Source: Umbilicaria muhlenbergii
Lineage: Eukaryota > Ascomycota > Lecanoromycetes > Umbilicariales > Umbilicariaceae
NCBI GenBank assembly: GCA_000611775.1
Contig: KK106983.1
Coordinates: 4,965,818-5,029,817, forward strand
Reading direction: 5' to 3'
DNA length: 64,000 nucleotides
Position numbers and translations under genes: made by a program. Below, one piece after another: positions 44,210-54,590 of this stretch (positions are counted from its first letter, which is position 1; each line of letters opens with the position of its first letter). The notes below the pieces were generated by a model. That model was not told the DNA's origin, ran no database searches, and saw nothing but the letters and a program-made list of their open reading frames with translations.

Positions 44210-45199
44210 CTATAACTTACTATGCCTCCCCCCACCAATATACCCCTGCCCCACCCTCAACATCTCCACCGCCTCCCTCACCATCTGCTCGACAATCACC
44301 CCCGCCGGCTTCACCTCCCCAATCGCCCCCGCCACCTGCCCCATCAAAAACGGGAAATCCACCTCCTCCTCCTCATCCAAATCCCTCATCATCGGCACCA
44401 CCCCCTGCTCCGTCAACTCCCTAATCCGCTCCGGCCTGCCCTCCCACCCCCTCACATACTCATTCACCCGCACCCGCAACGGCCGCCCACTCACCACCAA
44501 CGTCCGAATCGTATCCCCATACCCGGCCTCCACCACCGCCTCCTTGTGCGCCCGACTACACCCGGCCTCTTCGCTCGCTACAAACCGCGTCCCGACCCAC
44601 ACCCCCACGGCTCCCTGCATCAAACTCGCCGCCAGACCGCGTCCGTTGTAGATCCCGCCCGCCGCCACGACCATCGCCGGTTGACCCCCTAGCATCGCGG
44701 GCCGGTACCTCCGCGCCACGTCCACGACCGCCGGGATGAGGACGCTACTGGGGATATCGCCCGTATGGCCGCCCCCCTCGCCGCCCTGCGCACACACAAT
44801 GTCCACCCCGGCCGCAAGCGCGTACTCGGCATGTTTCGGCGCGCCGACCATATTCATCACCACGACGCCGCCCCGGTGTAACCGCTCGATCACGCGCACG
44901 GGGGGCACCCCCACCGCGCTCACGAACAGGGTCGCCCCCTCCTCGATCACCACGTCGACCAGCGCGTCCAGCTGGCCGTGCGTGTAGTCGTGGTTGGTCG
45001 CGCGGGCGCCCGGGCCGACTTTCGGGAGGGCGAGGTCGACGCCGAAGGGTAAAGGGGGCTGGGAGGCGGGGAAGGTGGATTTGAGCTCGTGGATCATGGA
45101 GCGTAGCTGGGGGGGGGAGTAGCCGAGGCCGCCGATGACGCCGAGGCCGCCGGCGAGGGAGACGGCGGAGGCGAGGGGGGCGGTCGAGGTGTGCGCCAT
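44210..45199 (-). CDS. nitronate monooxygenase / 2-nitropropane dioxygenase-like, 5' end unresolved
   Basis: It is an FMN-dependent TIM-barrel enzyme that oxidises alkyl nitronates. From ATG 45199 the frame is 329 residues. Family blocks are AVSLAGGLGVIGGLGYSP, VNMVGAPKHAEYALAAGVDI-type barrel strands, DIVCAQGGEGGGHTGD (FMN phosphate and active-site His), MVVAAGGIYNGRGLAASL and GVWVGTRFVASEEAG. The conserved first strand, HPILLAGM, is encoded immediately upstream of and through this ATG, so the real protein starts earlier. The open frame extends back to a TGA near 45433 without an ATG, so an unidentified first exon is implied. The codon set is unusually GC- and C-rich. Confidence 0.85.
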   Translation of the reverse strand: MAHTSTAPLASAVSLAGGLGVIGGLGYSPPQLRSMIHELKSTFPASQPPLPFGVDLALPKVGPGARATNHDYTHGQLDALVDVVIEEGATLFVSAVGVPPVRVIERLHRGGVVVMNMVGAPKHAEYALAAGVDIVCAQGGEGGGHTGDIPSSVLIPAVVDVARRYRPAMLGGQPAMVVAAGGIYNGRGLAASLMQGAVGVWVGTRFVASEEAGCSRAHKEAVVEAGYGDTIRTLVVSGRPLRVRVNEYVRGWEGRPERIRELTEQGVVPMMRDLDEEEEVDFPFLMGQVAGAIGEVKPAGVIVEQMVREAVEMLRVGQGYIGGGRHSKL

Positions 45200-45899
45200 G
45201 CCGGCTAGGAGGATGGGGTGGGTGAAGAGGAAGAGGGTGAAGAGGGGGATGAGATGTGTTGAAGAGGGAGGGGTGTTGGGCGATGTCGAAGTTAAGTAAG
45301 GTAGACGGTGGAGGAGGGGAGATGGGGATGGAGATGGAGATGGAGATGGAGATTCAAAGCGTGGGGTTTCGGGCTGAGCCGAAAGCTGGGGTAAGGAGTG
45401 GGGCCGAGGCTCGTGGGTTTGGACTCATTTGAGCCCGAGGTGGCCTGGTCGGAAAATGGACCAGGAATGTAGAGACTCGACTCTCCACGTGGATTACAAG
45501 GGGACTCCCTTGCACGACGTTCGACGATGAGTCTGAATTGGTACATTCGCTGCCAATATGGTACTGGTGCTGTCGTCCGAAGGAGGTAGACTCCACTCCA
45601 GTGGACCCTTGCAGCCAGGAGACCCCCGTTCTGAAGTCCAGCTGAAAACCCCACGGACAACAGAAGGTCACAGCACTATGATTAAAAGACTGTTAAACTA
45701 TGATTGCCAGGTTGTCTGTCCGTACCCGCAGGTTTGTTATGACAGAAAGGTCGAGATGCGTATTTCTTTTGTGCGTATGAATTTACATGTCTGGAGTTGT
45801 AATCGTCTGAGCATGCATATTGGATCACCATATTCTATGTAAGCCCACACCTCTGTGTAACATCATGGCCCCGCAACGCGAATGGTGTCGCGAATAATG
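45200..45899. other. intergenic region with probable unplaced 5' exon
   Basis: This 700-bp stretch lies between the first ATG of the nitronate monooxygenase and the methyltransferase stop. It includes the GGAGAT microsatellite and overlapping minus-strand frames of about 105-120 codons without family features. The missing monooxygenase start should lie here. Confidence 0.45.
45328..45355. repeat. GGAGAT hexanucleotide microsatellite
   Basis: A run of GATGGA/GGAGAT units (about four and a half copies, preceded by an imperfect one) lies in the presumed 5' region of the nitronate monooxygenase gene. On the gene strand it reads CCATCT and could encode Ser-Pro repeats. Confidence 0.6.
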
Positions 45900-47026
45900 T
45901 CACGACGGCGCAGCTGGCCTCGCACTTTTAAAGACGTGTACCTCAATTGTCTCGAGTGCCTGGTCCTCAGGACTCCATTGACTAGGCAAAGGAATTGCAA
46001 AATTATCCTCGATGGCAAGCCCTGCTTCTTTCATCAAGTCGAAGAAGACAGCTTCGCTCGAGTGCCGTACTTTCATGGCAACAATGATAAGAGCAGAGGG
46101 CGACCTTGCAATCAACCCAGACATTGTTCGCACGAGTGCTGGAATGCTGTCCGAATTGTAGGTACAGTCAGAGACCAAGATGAGATTACATGGGTCCTTT
46201 AACAGCTGCTTAGGCAGAGGTTCATCCCAATTGAGCGTTTCAGCACGTATGGTGGTCGATTGAGCAGGCCTGGCTTTCGAGATATTGTGTTCGAGTATCT
46301 CCATGGCTTCTGGCAGGTCGGTGAGAACAAAATCGGCCCTCGGCAGCCTCTGGGCAAGCCCTATACCAACGATTCCGCAGCCACTACCCAGTTCGACGAC
46401 TCTAGGTCGTTTGGCCTGGGAACAGACATGTTGTAGTTGTGGGAACAATAGGTCTTGCGTCACCTCTTTGGGTGTCTTTTGAAAGTAGCCAGCAAGCGCA
46501 ACTCCAGCGTCCCTGATAGAGTAAGCGTAAGCTAATCGGCTTGATGCCCTACCTACCATATGTGACGAGCAATGCTTTCACCCGTCTCCTCCCAGATGCT
46601 CAGATTCGGTCCATCTGTGGAGAACAGTCTTTCGACCCTCCTGCTTGCCTCCCGGTTGTTGCCTAGGTCGATATCATCACTGATGACTCGGACGATTGTA
46701 GGAATATCGTCTGGGCTGAGTTTGAGTGATTGCACGTCTTTTGCGTGTATATAGAGACGGATAGGCCAGCTGATATCTGGATGATTCACGATGTCCATCT
46801 CTACATCCACCGACCGCATGCCATTGCGCCATTGACTGTTAGCAGATCCTTCAAGACCCTTAATCTGGTATTTGCTATCGAGAAGACACGATATGAGCTC
46901 GATATCCTCAGGGAAGAAGTTATCCCCTAGGTCTGTAGTAACTGTGATTACAAATCTGACAGTAGCCCTTCTTTTCTTTCCAATGAAGATTCGCGGTGGC
47001 TTTAGCAGACGAATGTAGTAAACCAT
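45900..47026 (-). CDS. Rossmann-fold protein methyltransferase (METTL21/Nnt1-like)
   Basis: Exons 47026..46557 and 46512..45900 (44-bp intron) give 360 residues. The N-terminal 150 residues, beginning MVYYIRLLKPPRIFIG, form the beta-rich leader found in this fungal branch. The spliced junction reads SIARHIWDAGVALAGYF. SAM-binding motif I is VVELGSGCGIVGIGLAQ, followed by the acidic FVLTDLPEAM and then LILVSDCTYNSDSIPALVRT, the (D/N)xxY-type motif of seven-beta-strand protein lysine methyltransferases. The substrate is unknown; elongation factors are targets of relatives. ATG 47026 is favoured because family resemblance starts there. Confidence 0.85.
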
Positions 47027-47299
47027 TGTCAACCCATGGATGTGGTTGAGTATTGCTTGGTGAAGCTGAAGATGATTGAAGTCGGGAAATATTCGTACAG
47101 GGATCATGCAGCTTAGACGCAGGTCATTTCGGCGCAAGGGTCCAGTTCCACCCCCATCGCGCCCCCTACCAGATCCCTCGACAATGTGATCGCAGACCAC
47201 CCTTCAACCGAAGCCAGCAGACCTTAAACCTCCGAGCCAATCTCCTTAGCACTTCCCGTCATCCTCCGCCCTCTCTCCCCCGCCGTACAACACAACACC

Positions 47300-48980
47300 A
47301 TGCGCCGCAACGACCCACGCATCCGCCAAACCCTCAACCAAATCTCCCAAACCCTCGAATCCGCCAACCAGAGCACCCAAACCACCCTCTTCACCCTCAC
47401 CCACGACTACCTCAACCCCTGTCTCTCCTCCATCCACACCTGCCTCGAGGCTTCCTGCGCGCCCTGCTTCACCGCGCGCGAAGACCGCCTGCGCCATCGT
47501 AACCGGGGGCATGGTCGCGGCGCTAATACCCGCGGACGAGCGGAACTGAGTTTTGATTTCTACGACGATTGGGACGACGATGAGGACGCGGGGGCGGGGC
47601 AGGGTCTGTTGGGCGGATGGGGCAATGACGAGTTGGACCGGCTGTTGGCGGGGAGCGGAGCGCATGAGGGGCAGGGGGATCAGCCGGGGAGGCATCGGGC
47701 GATGAGTTACGGGTCCCGGAGCAGAAGACGAGCGTTGTCGAAAGATGGAGCCGCGGACCCGACGGTGGTGCCGAGTTCGTCGATGTTTGGGTTCTTGGAG
47801 CGATTGCCGTGGAAGATTGGCGGGAGAGGCGTCCGGTATAAACCCTCGGCTGCGGATCTGCAGGAGAATCCGGGGAAGGGGAGGAGGACGATGTTAAGGG
47901 AGGGCGAGCCGCTGATCGAGGAGAGCGAGGAAGAAGGAGAAGCGGGGGTGGGGAGGAGGGGCAGGAAGAGGAGTGGGACCGCTACGTCGGGCTCTACGTC
48001 GAATTCGCTGAGTTCGAGAGGAGACCTCTTCCCCAGCGAGGACGAAGATGACGCGGTACCACTGGACGATGAATTCGCGATGGTGCTTGAACGGCGCACT
48101 ACGGGGACGACGTCGGATGATCACAGCAGTGGGAAGAAGAAGCAGGGGAGGCGCCCTACGGCTTCACGAGGGTCTACTAAGACCGCATCGTCGAGAGATA
48201 CGAAGAGTACGGGCAAGAGGAAGAGCTCGTTTGGCAGTGGCAAAGTACCCGATGTAGCGGAAGCGACCGAAGTGCAAGCACCGTCTCTGACAGATTTGAA
48301 ACTGGAGGAGGAACGAGTACGCTTGGAAGAGGAGGCTGAGGTTGAGAGGAAGAGGGAAGCAGCGAAGAGATTGGCTTTGGAACGGGGGCTGAGTAGTCAT
48401 GAGGACGATATCAAGGTATGTTATATGGTGACAAGCGGGCACAGGGTCTGGGGATGCCCTCTATGGCTCAACGACGAAACCCTGCGCATTCTCACAATCA
48501 CTGTTTCCGAAGATGAGTTTTTATTCCCAAATGTTTAAGAGGGCCCCCGGCTGAGGTCTGCACTTATTCTCACCCCAAAGATTGATATCCGCATGTTTCA
48601 AGCGTTTATTGCATGGCTCAAAGTTTTCGGCATTTTGCACTCAGGGATCTCCAAATTCATTTTCCTTGCCAAGCTTTTGAAAGGGCTCCTGGCCGAGGAT
48701 TACACGTTCTTCAATTCTGCGCCTGGAAGCGGTAACAGCAATGTTCAAGGCTAACGCCAAACAGTCTCCAGAAGAAGTGGTCGAAGACACCGAATATCCA
48801 ACCGAAGTACCGCCAGCTGTCACCGAGGCTCCCGACGAAGATAAAGCAATGCCGCCGCGGTCTGAAGAGAACAGGACCTCCATTTCAGAAGAAAGCCCCG
48901 GTCTAGAAGAGACCCCTATACCGAGTTCTCCGATATCAGCCTCAAGTCCAGAGCCGAAACCCCCCGACAGCGGTGCATGA
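47300..48980 (+). CDS. uncharacterised acidic/basic ascomycete protein
   Basis: Exons 47300..48415 and 48765..48980 give 443 residues. The N-terminal ~70 residues (RQTLNQISQTLESANQSTQT to a Cys-containing CLEASCAPC) look folded. A recognisable conserved core is FGFLERLPWKIGGRGVRYKP near residue 160. The remainder is low-complexity with alternating acidic and basic tracts, then a charged helix LEEERVRLEEEAEVERKREA. The second exon is acidic and Pro/Ser-rich. The 349-bp intron is unusually long; its acceptor (48764) is chosen only because it keeps frame, so this junction is the weakest point. I know no function. Confidence 0.7.
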
Positions 48981-49399
48981 CGTGCTTGAAAATGGGAGAT
49001 CCCTTACAGAACTTGCGGCTTAGCGAGGTGTTGGTTGTCGAGCAAGGCGTAATGGCTAGGGCTTATGCGGCGTAATTTAGCTTCGGCGCCAAGTTTGGGG
49101 TAACGAATATGCTTAATGGGCGCACCTCTGGGTTTTGGAACAGAAAAATCCATGCTAATTTGGGTATTGGAGTCTCTTTGAGTCTGATATCTGAACAGTC
49201 AGTCTCATGATACTTCTCCAGTTGCTCAACACGAGCATGAGGATGAAACCGAAAACTTGGGACCCTAAAGCGCCACCTGATGCTTTTGCAACGAGGCTCT
49301 TGCGACACGGCGGCAGACCTTGTCTTTCAAGCCATAGCAAAAGGTGTCGTAAAGCCCATATTGGAAAAGTAGATGCCTAGACAACATGTAGCTTTCTTG
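48981..49399. other. convergent intergenic region
   Basis: This 419-bp gap lies between converging genes. Short minus-strand frames at 49063-49340 have no family features. It presumably holds 3' UTRs. Confidence 0.5.
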
Positions 49400-50566
49400 T
49401 CAGGATACCCTCTCTACTTTCAGTGTTCGCGAGGGATCATGTGGTTCCGGCTCAACCAGGCCCCCAGACAATATGCGCTTCTTCCACTTCTCTGCTTCAT
49501 GGCGTGCGGTGATGATCGTCATCCTCAACAGTGGTTCTTGAGCAGTGGTAGATCCTGAGCCATATGACGACGTCGTTGCGGAGTCCGAGGATGAAGTTGC
49601 ACCTGCGCCTGCGTCTTTCCTGATGGTAGCTGCTGAGGTAAAAGTCCATCGTCCAAAAGCCCAGTTGAGGATGTACTGGGCAGTCCTCCCGCCATGATGA
49701 TCAGCGGATTCTGCTGGTTTGCCGTCGGACGAGCTTGGTGGGTTGGAAGCTGTTATGATTGCCTTGATTCGGTATATCTCATCTTTTGGGGCTGACAGCA
49801 AGAACGTCTCCAGCATTTCCAAATCGACGCCATGCTGCACGCCACCATTGGGTGTCAAAGTAACTGAGAGCACTTCAACTTCATTCTGGTGATCGGTACT
49901 GTGGTCGTGAGCATGCTCTTTCTCCAACGTATTATTTGGCTCTGCACATCCCATGTCCTTGGCCAATGCACTGTCGAGGCCAAGCAAGACTCCTAGCTCC
50001 ACACGACCTCGATCCGACTTCACATTAGCCACTTGGAGTTCGAGATCTCCCATTCGGTCCAAACAATCCTCGTATCTTCTTTCACCGACATTCTCCCACT
50101 TGTTGAAGACAATCAGATCCGTGTAGCGCGCTTGGAGCTTTGCCGTGTAACTGGTATCCTCATATCCTTGCCAATTCTCCACATCAATCACGACTATGAC
50201 TCCGTCCAGCACGTAGTTTCCGGTTTCTCTGCCTATCCTGTTCACCTCCATTGCCAGTGTCGCAGGGAAAGCACTCCCGCTGGTCTCGATGATAATGCGG
50301 TCGGGCGCAACATCTTTTCGCAGTGTGTCCAGGGCGTCTCCAAGCTGGCCAACGAGATTGCAACAGATACACCCATTGAGAAGCTCTTGTACTCCGGAAA
50401 TGGCAGAGGACGAGGCCAGTTGAGAGTCTATTGCGAGGTCCCCAAATTCATTCTTCAGTAAGGCGAGCTTGTAGCCTTTCGGCAGCTGAGGGATAAGATT
50501 AAGGATTAACGTGGTCTTGCCAGAGCCAAGGAAGCCAGTGACAATGGTAATAGGAATCGCCGGCAT
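49400..50566 (-). CDS. COG0523/CobW-family G3E GTPase (Zng1-like metallochaperone)
   Basis: This single-exon protein of 388 residues belongs to the COG0523 metallochaperones; Zng1 delivers zinc to methionine aminopeptidase. Walker A is ITIVTGFLGSGKTTLILNL, immediately followed by ALLKNEFGDLAIDS (switch region). The metal-binding CxCC is in NGCICCNLVG. ETSGSAFPATLA, DGVIVVIDVENW and IVFNKWENV mark Walker B and the guanine-specificity NKxD-like site, which here reads NKWE. A His-rich loop (EHAHDHSTDHQ) near residue 215 may bind metal. The C-terminal CobW_C domain ends RWTFTSAATIRK and beyond. ATG 50566 is the first true ATG; the frame extends upstream only via non-ATG codons. Confidence 0.9.
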   Translation of the reverse strand: MPAIPITIVTGFLGSGKTTLILNLIPQLPKGYKLALLKNEFGDLAIDSQLASSSAISGVQELLNGCICCNLVGQLGDALDTLRKDVAPDRIIIETSGSAFPATLAMEVNRIGRETGNYVLDGVIVVIDVENWQGYEDTSYTAKLQARYTDLIVFNKWENVGERRYEDCLDRMGDLELQVANVKSDRGRVELGVLLGLDSALAKDMGCAEPNNTLEKEHAHDHSTDHQNEVEVLSVTLTPNGGVQHGVDLEMLETFLLSAPKDEIYRIKAIITASNPPSSSDGKPAESADHHGGRTAQYILNWAFGRWTFTSAATIRKDAGAGATSSSDSATTSSYGSGSTTAQEPLLRMTIITARHEAEKWKKRILSGGLVEPEPHDPSRTLKVERVS

Positions 50567-51406
50567 TGTTTTGCTGACTGCGCAAAGCTCAGTCTCGTCT
50601 GATGCTGTCAAATTATCATTAAGGTCTCGACCGTCTTCAAAAAGTGCATGAATGCCAGGAGCTTATTCTGCGCCGCTTCGACAGCGCCGCGGGCGGCGTG
50701 ATGCTTCAATGGCGAGAATGGCTCGAAAAGCTTGGTATCCGAGATTCAAAGTGTGAGGTAAAGTCGTTGACGGCAAGTCCGCCTCCGGTTGGGTGGCCTT
50801 CCGATTCAGTTAGAGCGGGAGATAGCAATTTGGGAGATACCTTAGCCTTGCGTCGACACCGCCTGCTATAGCTGGCGCGTGAAATCCCCAGCAACACCAC
50901 ACCTATCACTGAATACCTTCGAAACATCCTTCTGCAATTTGCTACCTGCATCGGGTGTCTACATAGCTCTGCTTCACTTCAACCAAAGAAATACAGGTTC
51001 AAATTTTCAGATTCAGTGACAGACATGGGCAATACCCTTCCTGCCTTCAGCTTCTCCCCCTTTAAGGAACAACATTTGCCAGACATGGTGCACAGTTCGT
51101 GCAAGATGCCCACACAAGAGACTACTACTGAGGATGGTGCAAGAAAGCAGAGTTAGTATTTGACTTGGGTGGAGACTGGAGTTCTGGCGTTGATGTTGAA
51201 GATCTGATATTGGGCACACCCTGAGTGTGGACACAATACTTACAGGAGTAGAAGTCACCAAGAGCGAAGACATGGGCGGGGGTGAGAACTTTTCCATGAC
51301 GGAATGTGAGGTTGAGAACGTATTGCTTAGTGATCCAAAAGGCAAGTATCCAACGATTCATCCAGTTACAGGCACGCAGGCTAACCCAATGCCCTTGTTG
51401 ACTCAG
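50567..51406. other. intergenic region, probably with 5' exons of the next gene
   Basis: No complete gene is visible. A frame opening at ATG 51025 (MGNTLPAFSF) and another near 51271 could be 5' exons of the plus-strand gene at 51407, but splice phases could not be matched. The promoter of the CobW gene should lie at the left end. Confidence 0.4.
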
Positions 51407-52248
51407 CAGTATCACAAACTCATGGCGGCATCGAGACCTTCGGAAAAGGCCTCACCTCCAACGGTCTCTACGGCGCCTCAATCACCAACCCGGACAACAT
51501 GCAGAACAACTGCGTCTCGGTCAGCATCGCGAAGTGTATGGAATTTGCGGACGTCAAGGAGCTTTGGCAGCATACTTATGGGCACAGCCTACCTGATCGA
51601 CCGCTAAGGGTGCATGAAATCGAAGATCTCATTCGCCGCACTGGATGGAACTTTCACTGGGTCCTGTACGTGCCTGAGAAAGGGAAAAATGCGTATGAGG
51701 TACTACTAAAGCGTCGACATCAGTTAGACTTTGCAAAATATGGTCCTATCTCTGCAGCTGCCTACGTTCGAAGTGACGGCTCTGGCCATTGCGTCGTCCT
51801 GACTTCGAGGGAAATAGCAGCGCCACTTTGCTACCAGCATGCCGACGACGGGAGATACATTACTCAGGAGTTGAGGGCGGCCACGAGCATCATCGTATTT
51901 CACTTGAGATGCCCGCGCAACACGACATTCTTCTCTGAGTGGCAGAATAGGATGCTCTTCAGGATTCTGGAGAATAGAGAGAAGAGAAGAGGTTGGAGCA
52001 TAAACCGACATACATATCGGTTGTACTGCCAGGAGCTAGAACCGGACAAACAAATGTCTTTCAAGAGTTGGTGCGAGGTCTCTAAGTCTTTGGGTATATC
52101 AGATGAAGAAGGTAGTAATGGTGATGATGATGTTGATAATGGTGGAGGAGCTGCGGACGGTGCTGGGCATAAAAGTCGTGCCGAAAATGAGGACTACCGA
52201 CCAGTCGAGGACGGTGCACCACACACTAGTGTCCGCGCGAAGCTGTAG
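51407..52248 (+). CDS. uncharacterised fungal protein, possible papain-like (Cys/His) fold, 5' end unresolved
   Basis: The open frame from an acceptor at 51406 reads ITNSW-like sequence then GIETFGKGLTSNGLYGASIT, NNCVSVSIAKCMEFADVKEL and, 90 residues later, RSDGSGHCVVLTSRE. A Cys after Asn-Asn at the start of a helix and a later His in a strand resemble the Cys-His arrangement of papain-like toxin or peptidase domains; this is structural guesswork. The first in-frame ATG (51499) falls just before NNCV, so the upstream glycine-rich block would be lost if translation began there, and a 5' exon is likely. The C-terminus is an acidic Asp/Gly-rich tail. Function is unknown. Confidence 0.6.
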
Positions 52249-52954
52249 GACGTCTTTGGTGCCTGCCCGTCGAATATTCTTGTACAAAAGCATAATTATG
52301 AATATAGCTCAAGCGCTCAGAAGTGTATGGTTATCGATGTTCCTTGATAAACGTTGTATATTAGAGTGACTACCCTTCATGCCGGACTCATATCATGGAA
52401 TAAACTCTCCCAAGACAACCCTTGGTGAAAAATTGGCGTCGGTGACGAAAAAGAGGCGCTCAGGTATTGGGCTTGGATCAGGGCTTGGATCAGGGCTTGG
52501 ACCAGGGTATCTTCTTGGCACTGACCAAAAATGCCTCTACAAGGCCGCAGTAAAAACCTCCAAAGTTCGGCGGCAGGTCTCCTGCAACCTGCGTTGGAGG
52601 CTTGGAGGCTTGGGGGCTCGGGGGGTAAGGTGGTGTTGCCGCTCCAAATGCTTCGTACGGTTGAAATCAAGTAGTGGTGAAGGATGGGAAAGTAAGACGA
52701 TCCTAGCAGGAAGGTACTGCTTCACTACGTCATTTAAAGTGGGGTATGCAGCGGCTCTCAGTATACCTTACCTTTCCTTCGTTCTATTGTGGGGGTCACA
52801 TACTAGAACTAGCCTAAACTATTTCCTACACCCTGAACCGAGAGGTTCTTGAAAACAGTGTGTGATCCTTGGTGTGGAGACCCGTCCTTGAAGCTACTAA
52901 CTTATTCGGAGATACTTAGACGGAAGCCAAAGCAGTAAGGGAGCTCGCTCACAC
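52249..52954. other. intergenic region with short tandem repeat
   Basis: This 706-bp region lies between two plus-strand genes. A 157-codon plus-strand frame (52379-52852) contains the 12-bp tandem repeat but no domain, and I do not call it. Confidence 0.45.
52469..52504. repeat. three tandem copies of a 12-bp unit
   Basis: GGGCTTGGATCA is repeated three times in a row (the third copy has one change, GACCA), followed by GGG. It is a minisatellite in the gap before the small glycine-rich gene. Confidence 0.8.
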
Positions 52955-53331
52955 ATGGATACTTTGAAGAACGCGGTGGGCATGGGTGGAGATAATCAGA
53001 CACGGGCCGGCCAACAAAGCCAAGGAGGCCTTGGCGGCATAGGCGACATACTGAACGCTACCGCTGCTGGAGGTTCTTCGGGTGGGAGCAACGAGGGTAT
53101 GGCTCTGCGTAGTGCTTCTGTCGAGTTATGCTGAAGTGTCATACTATCGCAGTGTCCGATGACCATGGTATTGGCCAGAGCCAAAATACTGGCCATGCTG
53201 CCGTAGATCAAGCAGACAACGAACAGATCTCCGAATTCCTTCGCAGCCAGTGCAAGAGCAATGCTGGGAAGGACTTGGAAGCTGCTCAAAGGGACGCTGC
53301 GCAAGCAGATGGAGAGGCCCGGCAGACTTGA
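52955..53331 (+). CDS. small glycine-rich ascomycete protein (stress-type, unnamed)
   Basis: Exons 52955..53096 and 53153..53331 join in phase 1 to 106 residues. The protein begins MDTLKNAVGMGGDNQTRAGQ, is Gly/Gln/Ser-rich to the junction, and continues VSDDHGIGQSQNTGHA. The C-terminal half DNEQISEFLRSQCKSNAGKD is the most ordered part, a likely amphipathic helix. The pattern (MDxLKxAxG start, Gly/Gln middle, EQISxFxRxxYK-like end) resembles small fungal proteins sometimes annotated as Ddr48-like or stress-related; that label is tentative. The first exon lies outside any long frame, so the gene is easily missed. Confidence 0.65.
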
Positions 53332-53452
53332 ACGTTACTCTGTCTCTTGCAAACTGCAACTAAATCACCGACCATGAAGAAGCTTAGCAGGTCTCGTCCT
53401 TGTACATGTTGACCAGCTCGAGCGTGCATGCAGTGTTGATGCCCAGCAACAA

Positions 53453-54590
53453 TTACAGCATCGACTTCCAGCCTCCACTCTGCGGCTGGGGTTTCTCTAA
53501 CCCCAAGTGATCTACGACCTGGCCGAGATGATCGAAGCCCCAGAAGCATTCTTTCTCACCTTTGGAATTCGTGGCTAAACGCGGTCAGTTTTAAGAATCT
53601 TTGCAGGCAACATGTCGTTGAGTAGACTTGCGGGCTACGTACCGACGAACCAAGGCAGGCCGAAAGCCCCTTCCTTGAATGCCTTGTCGGTATTGGCTAT
53701 CAACAGCTGCTTCACTTCTGGGCTGGTACTCTGCTCGGCCAGGAATAGTTAGCGGTGCAAGGCTGGATTCAAGAGCACAGATAAACTGCAACAGTATCAC
53801 GTACTCTTTCCATGACGCTCTTGGTAACATCGGTGCTTAAAGCCTTTTCTAGCACAGCTTCTATCACGTCAGGCTGGTTTATCTGCTGGCCTTCTACCCA
53901 AAAAGCATGGTACAGAGCTGTAATAGCATCAGGCACCTTCTCCGGAGATATTAGTGACACGGCGCAGAGAGCACGTTGTGTCTTGAATACGTCAGCAGTC
54001 ATAGAGTTTCCCTGGGATGTTGCACAAACAGTAACTGTATTCGGAGGGAACCCTTCCGGTGTTTTTGTGATCATTGGTATGTTGAATTGTTTGGCCCATC
54101 GCAGGCGCTCAATTTCGATCCATGTGGCCTTGTCTGTTAAATGCCATCAGCATAAAATGTGAAGGTAGGGGGGGCATTCTACAGCTGACTCTTGATCTGG
54201 ATAGGAGGGCGATTGCCAGTGGCCTTGATTATACCACCCAATAGTATGGGAATGTAACTTATCTCGCATTCTTGGAACACTGGAGAGGACTGTGATAGAT
54301 CTGTGTTAGCAAACTTTTTATTGCTGGTATAGTTGAAAAGTTGAGAGGAGGCCAGGAAAGAATATCAACGCGGTATCTCCATATGGTACAACTCATAGAA
54401 TTCAGCCCTGTCCGCAGATGACCTTTATCTAGGAGAAGAGAAGGTGGGTAAATTAAGATATGCGGCTCTTGGAACGACTGCATGGCAAACAAAGCAATAG
54501 GCAACCACTACTTACTCTAAGAACGTAGTAGGCCATGTACCCGAAGGGGCTTACGATGTCTACATATAGCGTGATCTGTGGTTTTGCCAT
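53453..54590 (-). CDS. kappa-class glutathione S-transferase / DsbA-family oxidoreductase
   Basis: Six exons (54590..54516, 54289..54190, 54133..54030, 53981..53805, 53730..53643, 53574..53453) join to 221 residues. The start MAKPQITLYVDIVSPFGYMA is the DsbA-like thioredoxin strand with the family Ser-Pro in place of CxxC. GGIIKATGNRPPIQIK and IEIERLRWAKQFNIP follow, then TQRALCAVSLISPE. The C-terminal EGAFGLPWFV is the cis-Pro loop, and CFWGFDHLGQVVDHLGL ends the fold. Relatives conjugate glutathione or isomerise 2-hydroxychromene-2-carboxylate, in mitochondria or peroxisomes. No targeting signal is obvious. The first intron (226 bp) is long. Two acceptors for exon 5 (53730 or 53733) are both in frame. 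Confidence 0.9.

Noticed and set aside
52379-52852. 157-codon plus-strand frame containing the 12-bp tandem repeat
   Set aside because: No domain, and its apparent Gly-Leu repeats come from the minisatellite.
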